Origin: Bradyrhizobium sp. RD5-C2
GTDB lineage: Bacteria; Pseudomonadota; Alphaproteobacteria; Rhizobiales; Xanthobacteraceae
DNA: 64,000 nt
NCBI RefSeq assembly: GCF_019972155.1
Contig: NZ_BOVL01000059.1
Coordinates: 1-64,000 of the forward strand
Direction of reading: 5' to 3'
The notes under the pieces were generated by a model. The model was not told the DNA's origin. It did not search any database and saw only the letters and a program-made list of their open reading frames with translations. This document shows, piece after piece, positions 1-9,350 of the stretch. How positions within the stretch are numbered: position 1 is the first letter of the stretch; each line of letters begins with the position of its first letter. Position numbers and translations under genes: made by a program.

Positions 1-69
1 TCACGGCGTCAAGCGCCAAGGACCCAACGGCTTCCCGCCCACCCCATCATGACAGACTTCCAAGACACA

Positions 70-172
70 GGGACCCATAACCACGAATGCGAATTGGTTT
101 ACAACGCTGGAGCCACAGCCTTCGCAACAACAATGGGCTGTGGTTATGGGTCCCGGCTTTCGCCGGGACGAC
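70..172. repeat. Palindromic intergenic repeat, family A copy 1
   Basis: Inverted arms (GGGACCCATAACCAC at 70-84 and GTGGTTATGGGTCCC at 140-154) flank a GC-rich centre, followed by a small CCCGGC/GCCGGG hairpin. The same design recurs at 10505-10626 and 38738-38860. It lies just downstream of prs. The remaining first ~69 bases show no gene. Confidence 0.85.
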
Positions 173-187
173 AGCGAGTATGAGGCT

Positions 188-1141
<954 letters not shown>

Positions 1142-1319
1142 CGATGCTTCCCCCCGCGCCTTGCTGGATACGACGTTCAGCATCTCAAGTCCTTACAGAA
1201 CCGGCGGGTTTTCGGTGCGCGAGGGAATATCAGGCAGGCGGCTCCGATGGCAACCCATTAGGCGCTTCGGCCCACCTTTTCCTGGGCAAAAAACGCCTTT
1301 CCCCAGGAGATTCCGGGGG

Positions 1320-1928
1320 TTAGTTGGCGGAATAGCTGAGGGCCACGGTTTCGGGCGCGGCGGGGGCTGGAGCGCTGACCATCGCTGGCCCACGGAGCTC
1401 CGGCGCCGGGCTGTTCGCCGGGCCGCCATTGATCATGCTGGACAGGCCGCTGAGGCCGGCCTGGGCGATCTTGCGCAGCACCAGATCGTCGGCGGTGGCC
1501 CAGGCGTCGCGGCCGGCCTTGCCGGCGGGCTCCTCGCCGGACAACCGGAGCGCCCGTTGCTGGTTGCTGTCGTAGACGTCCCAGACCCACGCGATCATGG
1601 TGCGGCCGCGCACCACCTGCGCAGAGAGATAGCTGCGGACGCGATAGGCCGCGGTGGCCTGGCGCGACACGATCGACAGGCTGCGCAGCTTGGATTCGCT
1701 GTCGAGCACGCCAACCATGCGGTCGAACACCTGGGGCGGCGGACCGTCGATCGATTCGAAGGCGACGGTTGCGCCGCCGCTCGCGGGCGTCGCCATGGCG
1801 TAGGAGTCGGCCACGTTGCCGCCGGCCGCGCATCCGCCGAGTGCGGACGCAATCGCCAGCCATGTGGCTGCGATCGCGGCACGCACGACTGTCCCAGTTT
1901 GAAACTGGTGGTTTGACGCTTCCCTCAT
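1320..1928 (-). CDS. Putative lipoprotein of unknown function
   Basis: This 202-residue protein has an N-terminal hydrophobic segment (about residues 15-33) ending in the lipobox LGGC, so it is predicted to be exported and lipid-anchored at about Cys33. The mature part has no motif I recognise. It includes a central stretch around WVWDVYDSNQQRALRLSGEE and a Pro/Ala-rich C-terminus. It lies between prs and a MerR-type regulator on the same strand, with gaps large enough for its own promoter. I recognise no family. The export call rests on the signal sequence only. Confidence 0.75.
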   Translation of the reverse strand: MREASNHQFQTGTVVRAAIAATWLAIASALGGCAAGGNVADSYAMATPASGGATVAFESIDGPPPQVFDRMVGVLDSESKLRSLSIVSRQATAAYRVRSYLSAQVVRGRTMIAWVWDVYDSNQQRALRLSGEEPAGKAGRDAWATADDLVLRKIAQAGLSGLSSMINGGPANSPAPELRGPAMVSAPAPAAPETVALSYSAN

Positions 1929-2032
1929 TGCGTCCTGCGATATCGTTAAAACGGCTTAACGTCTAGGGCAGGACGGCCACAGCACTTAACGATCCGGGGA
2001 GAGGACCGAATTCCTTTCTCGATATTTCCAGC

Positions 2033-2965
2033 TCAGTCGGCCAGATGATGCCGCATGGCTTCGGTGATCCAGGCCCACTCGCGGTTCGGACTCGCGTCCG
2101 GCGACTGCCCGCGCATGATAGCGACGAGTTCCCAGTAGCGGGCCGCACGGGCGTCGTGCAGCGCGTACTTGCGGCGAATCCAGTTGCGGAATTCGAGGTC
2201 GGGTTCTCGCTTCAGCAATCGCGCCGACGTCGCCAGCCAGTCGCGTGCCAGCACCTGACCCGCCTCCGACGCCGGCCCGAGGTCGCCCGCGATGATCTCC
2301 CTGGCCTTGGCCAGCACGGTTTCGTTGGCCGCTTGCCAGGCAGCGAGATCCAGCACGTGGTGATTCCAGACATCCTCCGCGTTGGCGCGAAGGTTGGCGA
2401 CGAGGGAGGGATCGCCCAGCATCTCCGAAAGCTCGATCCACGCATCGCATTGCTCTGGCGTCGGCTCGTCGGGCAATTCGGGCACGCTGGTCTCGATCAT
2501 CTGCCGGATCCATTTCCGGTCGATGTTGATGCCGTCGGACACCTTCTCGAAAAAACTTTCGACGACGTTGCGGCGCTCAGTGCGGGATAGCTGCGTCATG
2601 GTCAGGAATCTCCGTAAGTCTGCTTCGGTGAGTTGCGGTGAACGCAACGCAGCCCGCAGGGCCGAGGCGACGCGGCGCTGTGCCGCGATCTCCGCTTCCA
2701 GCGTCTCGAGACGGAGCTTCAGCGCCTCGACCAGCGAGAGTTCCTTGCTCAGGACCTCACGGATGGCGTCGAGACCAAGCCCCGCATCGCGCAGGCAGCG
2801 GATCAGGTCGAGGCGAACCAGTTCGTCGTCGGTGAAGACGCGATAGCCGCTCGCGGTGCGGCCGGCCGGCGGCAGCAACCCCTGGTCCGCATAGAAGCGG
2901 AGCCTGCGGACGGAAATTCCGCTGAGCCGCGCCGCCTCGCCGATGCTGTAGCTGCGTTGTGTCAT
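2033..2965 (-). CDS. MerR-family transcriptional regulator
   Basis: The N-terminal winged helix-turn-helix is typical of MerR (YSIGEAARLSGISVRRLRFY, then the wing GYRVFTDDE), residues about 5-50. It is followed by the usual dimerisation helix (about 75-110). The C-terminal ~200 residues are helical, with many Trp and Arg residues and no metal-binding cysteine cluster. They resemble the ligand-binding parts of TipA/drug-responsive MerR proteins in size only. At 310 residues it is longer than metal-sensing MerR proteins. No target gene is divergently adjacent, so its regulon is unknown. The DNA-binding assignment is firm and the signal is not known. Confidence 0.88.
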   Translation of the reverse strand: MTQRSYSIGEAARLSGISVRRLRFYADQGLLPPAGRTASGYRVFTDDELVRLDLIRCLRDAGLGLDAIREVLSKELSLVEALKLRLETLEAEIAAQRRVASALRAALRSPQLTEADLRRFLTMTQLSRTERRNVVESFFEKVSDGINIDRKWIRQMIETSVPELPDEPTPEQCDAWIELSEMLGDPSLVANLRANAEDVWNHHVLDLAAWQAANETVLAKAREIIAGDLGPASEAGQVLARDWLATSARLLKREPDLEFRNWIRRKYALHDARAARYWELVAIMRGQSPDASPNREWAWITEAMRHHLAD

Positions 2966-3039
2966 GCGCCGCTTGTCCGGTCTCCAGCAGGTGGAGAGTC
3001 AAGCCGGTTGTCGCACAAAAACGAAGATGACGCCCGGCG

Positions 3040-3807
3040 TCAGCCTTCCAGCGCGATGGCGTGAACGTGGCGGCCGTAATCGGCTTCCTTGCGGTGCACG
3101 GAGCGGCGGTAGCTGAAGCAGCGCTCGTCGGAATAGGTGTCGATGCCGAGATCGTCGATCATCAGCACGCCGGCATTTTCCAGCCGCATCCGGATGAAGG
3201 CAGGGAGATCGAACATCGCGTGGGCGTCGCGTTCGGCGGGCATGAAGAACATGCCGTTCTCGGCATCGGCCTCGATGAAGCGCTCGACGAATTCACGTCC
3301 GACCTCGTAGGATTCCTTGCGGATCAGCGGGCCGATGGCGGCGACGATGCCGCCGCGCTCGGCGCCGAGTTTCTCCATCGCATCGATGGTCGATTCCAGC
3401 ACGCCGGTCAGCGCGCCCTTCCAGCCGGCATGCGCCGCGCCGATCACCCGCGCATGGGGATCGACGAACAGGATCGGACCGCAGTCGGCCGTCGTGACCG
3501 AGATCGCAAGCCCTTCGGTGCGTGTGACGAGCGCGTCCGCCTTCGGGCGCGCGGCGCCATTCCATGGTCCGGTCACGGCCACGACGTCGGGCGAATGCAC
3601 CTGATGCACGCTGATCAGGTGGTCGGACGGCACGCCGAGCTGCTCCGCCATCCGCCGCCGGTTCTCCGCGACCTTGGCCGGATCGTCGCGCGAGCCGAGC
3701 CCGCCATTGAGGCCGGCATAGATGCCCTCGGAGACGCCGCCCTCGCGCGAGAAGAAGGCGTGGCGCAGGCCTGGAATGGCCGACAGCAGAGGTGATCCCA
3801 ATGTCAT
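3040..3807 (-). CDS. pgeF: Polyphenol oxidase family protein (purine nucleoside phosphorylase YfiH/LACC1 type)
   Basis: This 255-residue protein belongs to the YfiH/LACC1 family, members of which act on purine nucleosides and have been linked to peptidoglycan editing. It shows the signature metal-site segments: QVHSPDV, TADCGPILF and HAGWKGAL, with the Cys and His ligands intact. The stop-start overlap with the upstream methyltransferase gene (4 bases, ATGA) implies translational coupling. The order lgt - methyltransferase - pgeF is a familiar alphaproteobacterial cluster. The family call is firm; the physiological substrate is inferred from the family. Confidence 0.93.
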   Translation of the reverse strand: MTLGSPLLSAIPGLRHAFFSREGGVSEGIYAGLNGGLGSRDDPAKVAENRRRMAEQLGVPSDHLISVHQVHSPDVVAVTGPWNGAARPKADALVTRTEGLAISVTTADCGPILFVDPHARVIGAAHAGWKGALTGVLESTIDAMEKLGAERGGIVAAIGPLIRKESYEVGREFVERFIEADAENGMFFMPAERDAHAMFDLPAFIRMRLENAGVLMIDDLGIDTYSDERCFSYRRSVHRKEADYGRHVHAIALEG

Positions 3808-4922
3808 TGTTCGGTCTCGTCAGGCTGATCGCTGAGGCCAGCGATCGAGGTGAGGCGCGGGTCGGAGATGGCCATGACCTTGAACATCGAGCCCATCCCG
3901 CCGCGCCCGGAATCGGTCAGGCGCTTCAGCGCGCCGGCAATGTCGCCGGAAACCTCGGGTGAGGCCTTCGCCATCAATCCCGCGGCACGGGCTTCGACGC
4001 CGAGGCGCTTGAGGAAGTCGCCCTGCGTCGCCGGCCCGTGGACGCGCGCGCCGACATCCTCGGCGGCGCGCGCCAGGGCCTGGAAATCGACATGCGCCGT
4101 GATGTCGGCCTGTCCCGGATTCTTCAGCGGGTCGGCGAAGCTGTGGCGCGCGATCGCCTGGAAGGTATCGCCGGCGTCGCTGCGCAGATGGCCGTAATCG
4201 ATGATCAGCGCGGCGCCGTCCTGGTCGCGCAGGCGCGTTGCGAGCTTCATGATCTCGTTGTCGGGCCGCCATTCGAATACCGCCCCTAACGGCGCGGCGC
4301 GTACCAGCGGCGGCAGCAGCACCTCGAAATGCGGTGTCGGCTCGGCGGCTGGCGCGAAATACAGGCTGCCATTGGCATCCATGCCGACCGTGCGCTCGTG
4401 CCAGCCGGTCTCGCGGCGGACCATCTGATGGATCGGCAGCACGTCGAAATATTCGTTGGCGAGGATCACCGCCGGTCCCTCCGGCACGTCGTCGATGCTG
4501 TCGTGCCAGGTGATGTTGCGCACGCCGGTCAGCGTGGCGTGCTGCTTCTCGCGCAGCACCGGATTGACCTCGACGAGGTGGATGCTGAGCGATTGGTACA
4601 GCGGCGGCAGCACGCGCAGCGCACGCAGCGCATCCGACATCATGGTGCCGCGGCCGGGCCCGAGCTCGATCAGGCGGAGCGTGTCCGGCGAGCCGATTGC
4701 GCGCCAGATCGAGGCGCTCCACAGCCCGAGCAGTTCGCCGAACATCTGGCTGACCTCGGGCGCCGTGGTGAAATCGCCCTCGCGGCCGAGCGGATCGCGC
4801 GACAGATAGTAGCCGTAACGCGGATGCATCAGGCACAATTCCATGTAGCGCCAGACCGGCATCGGCCCGGACAGCTTGATCAGCTTCCTGATCTCATCCA
4901 GCAGTGGGGAGGGTTCGCTCAC
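3804..4922 (-). CDS. SAM-dependent methyltransferase, NDUFAF7/MidA-like (DUF185)
   Basis: This 372-residue member of the DUF185 family is the bacterial relative of mitochondrial NDUFAF7, which methylates an arginine in a complex I subunit. The SAM-binding motif is seen as LIELGPGRGTMM near residues 84-95, and the family-typical PVWRYMELCLMHPRYGYY segment occupies the N-terminus. The gene sits 24 bases downstream of lgt and overlaps pgeF by 4 bases, so the three are probably co-transcribed. The substrate in bacteria is not established, so the complex I role is only by analogy. Confidence 0.9.
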   Translation of the reverse strand: MSEPSPLLDEIRKLIKLSGPMPVWRYMELCLMHPRYGYYLSRDPLGREGDFTTAPEVSQMFGELLGLWSASIWRAIGSPDTLRLIELGPGRGTMMSDALRALRVLPPLYQSLSIHLVEVNPVLREKQHATLTGVRNITWHDSIDDVPEGPAVILANEYFDVLPIHQMVRRETGWHERTVGMDANGSLYFAPAAEPTPHFEVLLPPLVRAAPLGAVFEWRPDNEIMKLATRLRDQDGAALIIDYGHLRSDAGDTFQAIARHSFADPLKNPGQADITAHVDFQALARAAEDVGARVHGPATQGDFLKRLGVEARAAGLMAKASPEVSGDIAGALKRLTDSGRGGMGSMFKVMAISDPRLTSIAGLSDQPDETEQ

Positions 4923-4946
4923 GGCCTTCCTTGGATTGCACTTGCT

Positions 4947-5789
4947 CTACGTTGAACTCGGCGCCGGCCCGTTCGCCGGGCGGCGAATGGCGGCCGTGAT
5001 GATGATAGCGCCCACGATGATCATTGGCACCGACAGCAGCATCCCCATGGTTAATCCGCCCCACAGGAATCCGAGCTGCGGATCGGGCTCCCTGAAATGC
5101 TCGCCGATGATCCGGGCAATGCCGTAGATCGCAATGAAGCTGCCGAGGATCAGGCCGGGCCGCTTGAGCGCGCCCATCCGGATCATGATCGCCAGCGCCG
5201 TGAACAGCACGATGCCCTCGAGCCCGGCCTCGTAGAGCTGGCTCGGATGGCGCGGCAGCGGTCCGCCATTGGGGAAGATCATGGCCCAGGGCAGGCTCGG
5301 ATCGGCGTGACGGCCCCACAACTCACTGTTGATGAAATTGGCCAGCCGGCCGAGGAACAGCCCGATCGGCGCGACCGCGGTGGTGATGTCGCCAAGCGAC
5401 AGGATCGGGATGTTGTTGCGGCGGGCAAACAGCATCACCGCGGCGACGCAGCCGAGGAAGCCGCCGTGGAACGACATGCCGCCCTTCCACAATTCCAGGA
5501 TCTCGGACGGGTGCGCGATGAAGAAGGGCAGGTTGTAGAACAGCACATAGCCGGTGCGGCCGCCGACGATGATGCCGATGGTGACCCAGAGGATGAAATC
5601 GTCGAGCTGCGGCAGCGTGATCGGCGCCGGGCCGCCCCACAGCCGCTCCTTCTTGATCAGCGAGCGGGCGTAGATCCAGCCCAGCACGATGCCGACGATA
5701 TAGGCCAGCGCGTACCAGCGGATCACGATCGGCCCGAGCGCGAGCGCGACGGGGTTGAACACCGGAAAGTCGATCAGCAGGAACGGCAT
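4947..5789 (-). CDS. lgt: Phosphatidylglycerol:prolipoprotein diacylglyceryl transferase
   Basis: An integral inner-membrane enzyme that attaches diacylglycerol to the lipobox cysteine of prolipoproteins, the first step of lipoprotein maturation. The 280-residue sequence contains about seven hydrophobic segments, the conserved HGGFLG motif (about residues 103-108) and the Lgt signature around RLANFINSELWGR. A YEAGLEG segment precedes the last membrane helices. It heads the lgt-methyltransferase-pgeF cluster. The GNAT gene ends 5 bases upstream, so transcription may run through from there. Confidence 0.97.
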   Translation of the reverse strand: MPFLLIDFPVFNPVALALGPIVIRWYALAYIVGIVLGWIYARSLIKKERLWGGPAPITLPQLDDFILWVTIGIIVGGRTGYVLFYNLPFFIAHPSEILELWKGGMSFHGGFLGCVAAVMLFARRNNIPILSLGDITTAVAPIGLFLGRLANFINSELWGRHADPSLPWAMIFPNGGPLPRHPSQLYEAGLEGIVLFTALAIMIRMGALKRPGLILGSFIAIYGIARIIGEHFREPDPQLGFLWGGLTMGMLLSVPMIIVGAIIITAAIRRPANGPAPSST

Positions 5790-5794
5790 CGGGA

Positions 5795-6286
5795 TCAGAG
5801 CGCTTTCGTGTAGACGGCGTAGGGCACGCCATGAATGGGCGGAGCGTCATGCACCTTGCTGAAGCCCATCCTGAGATACATCGGCAAGGCGATCGTCATG
5901 ATAGGGCTCGTGTGAAGCGCAATGGTCCGGCACCGGTCGCGCCGCGCCCTGGCGAGGCATTCCGACGTCAACGCATGCCCGAGTCCCTTGCCCCTGTCGA
6001 CGGGGTCGACCACTAGCATGCGAATGACCGGCCATGCCTGGTCGAAGAATGCGGCCTTTTTGACGCCAGGCCCAAAATAGCTGACCGCGCCGGCCAGCCG
6101 GTCGCCGAGCTCGGCGACGATGATCTCGCCGCCGGAACTCAACTCGGAAGTTTTTGACAGGCCGGCGCGCATCGCCGGCCAGTCATCGAAGGCGTCACGG
6201 AATTGCTCGAAGGCGGCAACCGCAAGCCGGTTCACCTCATAGGCGTCGGAGCTTTGGTAGTCCCGAATGCGCGCGGCCTCCGCCAT
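5795..6286 (-). CDS. GNAT-family N-acetyltransferase
   Basis: Predicted cytoplasmic acyl-CoA-dependent N-acetyltransferase of 163 residues. The acetyl-CoA-binding motif A is visible as VDPVDRGKGLGHAL, followed by the R-x-x-C-R-T-I-A-L beta strand and a C-terminal YLRMGFSKV segment typical of GNAT domains. I chose the ATG at 6286 because family similarity starts there (MAEAARIRDYQ). A longer frame reaches 6400 but would run into the upstream dienelactone hydrolase gene. It starts 16 bases after that gene's stop, indicating an operon. The substrate cannot be told from sequence. Confidence 0.88.
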   Translation of the reverse strand: MAEAARIRDYQSSDAYEVNRLAVAAFEQFRDAFDDWPAMRAGLSKTSELSSGGEIIVAELGDRLAGAVSYFGPGVKKAAFFDQAWPVIRMLVVDPVDRGKGLGHALTSECLARARRDRCRTIALHTSPIMTIALPMYLRMGFSKVHDAPPIHGVPYAVYTKAL

Positions 6287-6302
6287 CCGTTTTCTTCGGG
6301 CC

Positions 6303-7034
6303 TCAGACCAGGTTGCGGCGATAGAGTGCGAGCAGCCGCTCCCAATGGCGTTCGGCGGCGTCGCGGTCGTAGACCGGGCGCTTGGGGAAAGCGAAGCCAT
6401 GATGGGTGCCGGGATAGATCTCGACCTCGTTGTTCGAGCCCTTCATGCCCGCCTTCACCTGCTCGATGATCTCCGCCGGGGCGTAGATGTCGGTCTCGGC
6501 GCAGGCGAAATAGAGCTCGGCCTTGGTCTTCTGCACGGCGAGATGCGGGCTGTCGGCCTGGTCGGTCGCTAGATGCGTGCCGTAGATCGAGGCGGCCGCC
6601 TTGACGCGATCGCCGAAATGCGTCGCCGCGTTCACCGCATAGCGGCCGCTCATGCAGTAGCCGACGGTGCCGATGATTTTCGTGTTGGCCGCCTTCTGCG
6701 TCTCGGCGTAGGCGAGCAGGCCTTTGGTATCTTCCATGACCAGCGGGATGTTGAGCGAGTGCATCAGCTCGAACATGCGCTTGCGCTCGGGCGATTCCGG
6801 ATCGGGATTGATCGGGCCGAGCTCCATCACGCCGGCGCGGTAATACATGTTGGGCAGCATCACGTAATAGCCCGAGGTGCCGAGCCGGCGCGCCATGTCG
6901 CGCAGCTCCTCGCGGATTGCCGGCGCATCCATGTAGAAGATGACGACGGGAAAGGGGCCGCCGCGCTCGGGATGGGTGATGAAGGTGGTGGTCTTGCCGT
7001 CCTTGGTCGGGATCTCGACGGTATGCTCGATCAT
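6303..7034 (-). CDS. Dienelactone hydrolase family protein
   Basis: Alpha/beta hydrolase of 243 residues. The nucleophile elbow carries cysteine (GYCMSGR), as in carboxymethylenebutenolidase, and an Asp (AETD region) and a late His (GTHHGF) complete a plausible Cys-Asp-His triad. Classical members open dienelactones in chloroaromatic degradation, but there are no other degradation genes nearby, so a broader ester or lactone hydrolase role is as likely. It precedes the GNAT gene on the same strand and its promoter region faces the ubiK-like gene. Confidence 0.9.
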   Translation of the reverse strand: MIEHTVEIPTKDGKTTTFITHPERGGPFPVVIFYMDAPAIREELRDMARRLGTSGYYVMLPNMYYRAGVMELGPINPDPESPERKRMFELMHSLNIPLVMEDTKGLLAYAETQKAANTKIIGTVGYCMSGRYAVNAATHFGDRVKAAASIYGTHLATDQADSPHLAVQKTKAELYFACAETDIYAPAEIIEQVKAGMKGSNNEVEIYPGTHHGFAFPKRPVYDRDAAERHWERLLALYRRNLV

Positions 7035-7212
7035 GGCGTTTCTGCTCGCGTTATGTGTGCGATTTCTGTTGTGAGTTCATACGATTGCAAGGAAACCGGA
7101 GCATGACAAGGCAAGCTCGCGCGAGGTCTGCCATTCGCGGCGGACTTGAACCGGGTGGCGGGGATCGCCATTGTCTTTTGCGCAAGCCAGTGAATGCGGA
7201 GAGTTTTGCCAG

Positions 7213-7473
7213 ATGACCCAGACCAGCAATCGGTTTTTCGATGAGATCGGCCGTCTGATGAACGATGCCGCGGGCGCCGCCCAGGGCGTCAAGCGCGAGG
7301 TCGACACGGTCATGCGCAACCAGGCCGAGCGGATCCTGCGTGACCTCGACGTGGTCAAGCGCGAGGAATTCGACGCGGTCAAGGATATGGCCCGCCTGGC
7401 GCGCGAGGAGAACGAGGCGCTGAAGGCGAGGATCGCAGCGCTGGAAGCCAAGCTCGGCGGTTCGGCGGGTTAA
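7213..7473 (+). CDS. UbiK-like accessory factor (BMFP domain)
   Basis: Small 86-residue protein with an amphipathic helix followed by a long C-terminal coiled coil (about residues 45-82), matching the BMFP/UbiK family. In Escherichia coli UbiK helps aerobic ubiquinone biosynthesis with UbiJ. The ATG at 7213 starts MTQTSNRFFDEIGRLMNDAAG, the family's usual beginning; a 14-residue upstream extension is not needed. It is transcribed divergently from the dienelactone hydrolase gene. No ubiquinone genes adjoin it, so the role is by family only. Confidence 0.85.
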   Translation: MTQTSNRFFDEIGRLMNDAAGAAQGVKREVDTVMRNQAERILRDLDVVKREEFDAVKDMARLAREENEALKARIAALEAKLGGSAG

Positions 7474-7816
7474 TCTTCGACCCTCCCCTGGAGGGGGAGG
7501 GGCGGCTCACAATTGAGCGCAGCGAAATGTGAGCCGGGGTGGGGTGAAGGTGTCTCCACTCGGGCACTGCCCATGTTGAGAGATCACCCCACCCCACCCC
7601 ACCCCGGCCCGCATTCCGCTTCGCTGCATGCGGTCCGACCCTCCCCCTCCAGGGGAGGGTGAAGAAAGAAAAATCCCTTCATTTCCTTGTCATTTCGGCC
7701 CTTTGGGGCTAAAAGCCCGCCACGTCCGCGGCCCCCGCACCCCTGGAGGCTTGCTGTGGACTTGAGCATGGGCCGCGCTGCGGCCTTTAACTTTTTAAAT
7801 ACAAGGACTTAACGCT
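7474..7816. other. Intergenic region between ubiK-like gene and rplY
   Basis: The first ~190 bases are a palindromic repeat (7479-7662). The rest (7663-7816) is the rplY upstream region. It contains an AT-rich stretch (AACTTTTTAAATACAAGGAC) and an AAGGA ribosome-binding site 9 bases before the rplY ATG. No further gene was seen. Confidence 0.6.
7479..7662. repeat. Palindromic intergenic repeat, family C
   Basis: A large inverted repeat: ACCCTCCCCTGGAGGGGGAGG at the left end pairs with CCTCCCCCTCCAGGGGAGGGT at the right, with inner GTGAGCCGGGGTGGGGTGA / CACCCCACCCCGGCCCG arms. It sits between the ubiK-like gene and rplY, and could form a long hairpin in RNA. Confidence 0.8.
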
Positions 7817-8539
7817 ATGGCGACCGTCAAGGAATTGAAGGCGACCGCGCGTCCGAAGAGCGGCAAGGGGGCCGCCCGGGCAGAGCGTCGCGCCGGGAGA
7901 GTTCCCGGAGTGATCTACGGAGACAACCAACCCCCCGTCACCATCTCGGTCGACGATCGTGACCTGCGCCAGCGCATCCTGGCCGGCCGGTTCCTGACCA
8001 CGATCTATGACATCGACCTCGAGGGCAAGAAGCACCGCGTGATTCCGCGCGACTTCCACCTCGACCCGGTGAAGGACTTCCCGATCCATGTCGACTTCAT
8101 GCGGCTCGGCGAAGGCGCGACCATTCGCGTCAGCGTGCCGCTGCACGTCGTGAACGCGGAAACCGCCCCGGGCATCAAGCGCGGCGGCACCGTGAATATC
8201 GTCACCCACGCGCTCGAACTCGAGTGCGCGGTCGACAACATTCCGCAATACATCGAAGTCGACGTCGGCGGCCTCGAGATCAGCTACTCGCTTCATCTCT
8301 CCGAGGTTACGCTGCCCAAGGGCGTGAAGTCGCTGACCCGCGAGGACGCGACGCTGGTCACCATCGTGCCGCCGTCCGGCTACGCCGAAGAGCAGAAGGC
8401 CGCAGCTGCGGCTGCTGCTGGTGGCGCCGCTCCGGCCGCGGGTGCTGCACCGGCCGCTGCGGCGGCTCCGGCTGCGGGTGCTGCGGCTCCGGCCGCGGGT
8501 GCCAAGGCTCCCGCCGGCGGTGGCGACAAGAAGAAGTAA
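7817..8539 (+). CDS. rplY: 50S ribosomal protein bL25/general stress protein Ctc
   Basis: Binds 5S rRNA in the large ribosomal subunit. The N-terminal L25 domain (about residues 5-95, with RVPGVIYGD) is followed by the TL5/CTC C-terminal beta domain (about 100-190), giving the long form of 240 residues. The last ~45 residues are low-complexity Ala/Pro/Gly ending in Lys residues, absent from short L25 proteins. An AAGGA ribosome-binding site precedes the ATG. pth follows 55 bases later, a common pairing of translation genes. Confidence 0.95.
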   Translation: MATVKELKATARPKSGKGAARAERRAGRVPGVIYGDNQPPVTISVDDRDLRQRILAGRFLTTIYDIDLEGKKHRVIPRDFHLDPVKDFPIHVDFMRLGEGATIRVSVPLHVVNAETAPGIKRGGTVNIVTHALELECAVDNIPQYIEVDVGGLEISYSLHLSEVTLPKGVKSLTREDATLVTIVPPSGYAEEQKAAAAAAAGGAAPAAGAAPAAAAAPAAGAAAPAAGAKAPAGGGDKKK

Positions 8540-8547
8540 CCGATCAG

Positions 8548-8579
8548 GTCGGCGCGCGATCGTCTGATGGCGCGCCGAC
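8548..8579 (+). terminator. GC-rich hairpin between rplY and pth
   Basis: GTCGGCGCGC and GCGCGCCGAC form a perfect 10-base-pair stem directly after the rplY stop codon. There is no U-tract, so it may be an mRNA-stabilising or partial-termination hairpin rather than a full intrinsic terminator. Confidence 0.5.
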
Positions 8580-8594
8580 GTGGGATGCCGCGCC

Positions 8595-9197
8595 ATGCGC
8601 CTTTTTGTAGGTCTCGGTAATCCTGGCGCGAAATACGCCAGCAACCGGCACAATATCGGTTTTCTGGCGGTCGACGAGATTGCACGGCGTCATGGTTTCG
8701 CACCATGGCGCCGTCGCTTTCAGGGCGAGACCTCCGAAGGCGTGGTCGATCGTGAGAAGGTCGTGCTGCTGAAGCCGACCACTTTCATGAACGAGTCCGG
8801 GCGCGCGGTGCAGGAAGCGGCGAACTTCTTCAAGCTCGCCTCTGCCGACATCACCGTGTTCCAGGACGAGCTCGAACTGCCGCCCGCCAAGGTGCGGGTC
8901 AAGATCGGCGGTGGCATCGCCGGCCATAACGGGCTGCGCTCAATCTCTGCGCATATCGGCAATGAATATCGGCGGGTGCGGCTCGGGATCGGTCATCCCG
9001 GCGTCAAGGAGCTCGTGCACAGCCACGTGCTGTCGGACTTCGCCAAGAGCGACCGGGCGTGGGTGGAGGCCTTGTGCCAGGCCGTCGCCGATAATGCCGG
9101 CCTGCTGGCTGCGGGGCACGACGCCTCGTTCGCCAACAAGGTGCATCTGACGATGCAGGCCAAGGGATTTTTCGACACCAAGGACGAGGAGCCGTAG
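8595..9197 (+). CDS. pth: Peptidyl-tRNA hydrolase
   Basis: Releases tRNA from peptidyl-tRNAs that drop off the ribosome. The protein of 200 residues shows the signature GLGNPG at residues 6-11 and the catalytic histidine in NRHNIGF (His19). KPTTFMNESG and the GHNGLRS motif (substrate binding) follow. I prefer the ATG at 8595 over an in-frame GTG at 8580 because family proteins begin MRLFVGLGNPG. It follows rplY on the same strand, with a stem-loop between them. Confidence 0.97.
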   Translation: MRLFVGLGNPGAKYASNRHNIGFLAVDEIARRHGFAPWRRRFQGETSEGVVDREKVVLLKPTTFMNESGRAVQEAANFFKLASADITVFQDELELPPAKVRVKIGGGIAGHNGLRSISAHIGNEYRRVRLGIGHPGVKELVHSHVLSDFAKSDRAWVEALCQAVADNAGLLAAGHDASFANKVHLTMQAKGFFDTKDEEP

Positions 9198-9202
9198 ACC
9201 CT

Positions 9203-9302
9203 CGTCGTCGCCGGGCGCCTGTCCCCGACCTGATCGGGGATGACCCGGCGATCCACTCTTTCCAGTGGGATGGATACGCGGGTAAAGCCCGCGTATGACG
9301 AC
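9203..9302. repeat. Palindromic intergenic repeat between pth and ychF
   Basis: Inverted segments (CCCCGACCTGATCGGGG, and ATACGCGGGTAAAGCCCGCGTAT) form two stem-loops. This is a different repeat family from the 70-172 element. It is non-coding. Confidence 0.7.
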
Positions 9303-9350
9303 CCACTCAGTTTCAGCCGCGCAATGTGAGCGCGAGAGATCGGGACGAAC

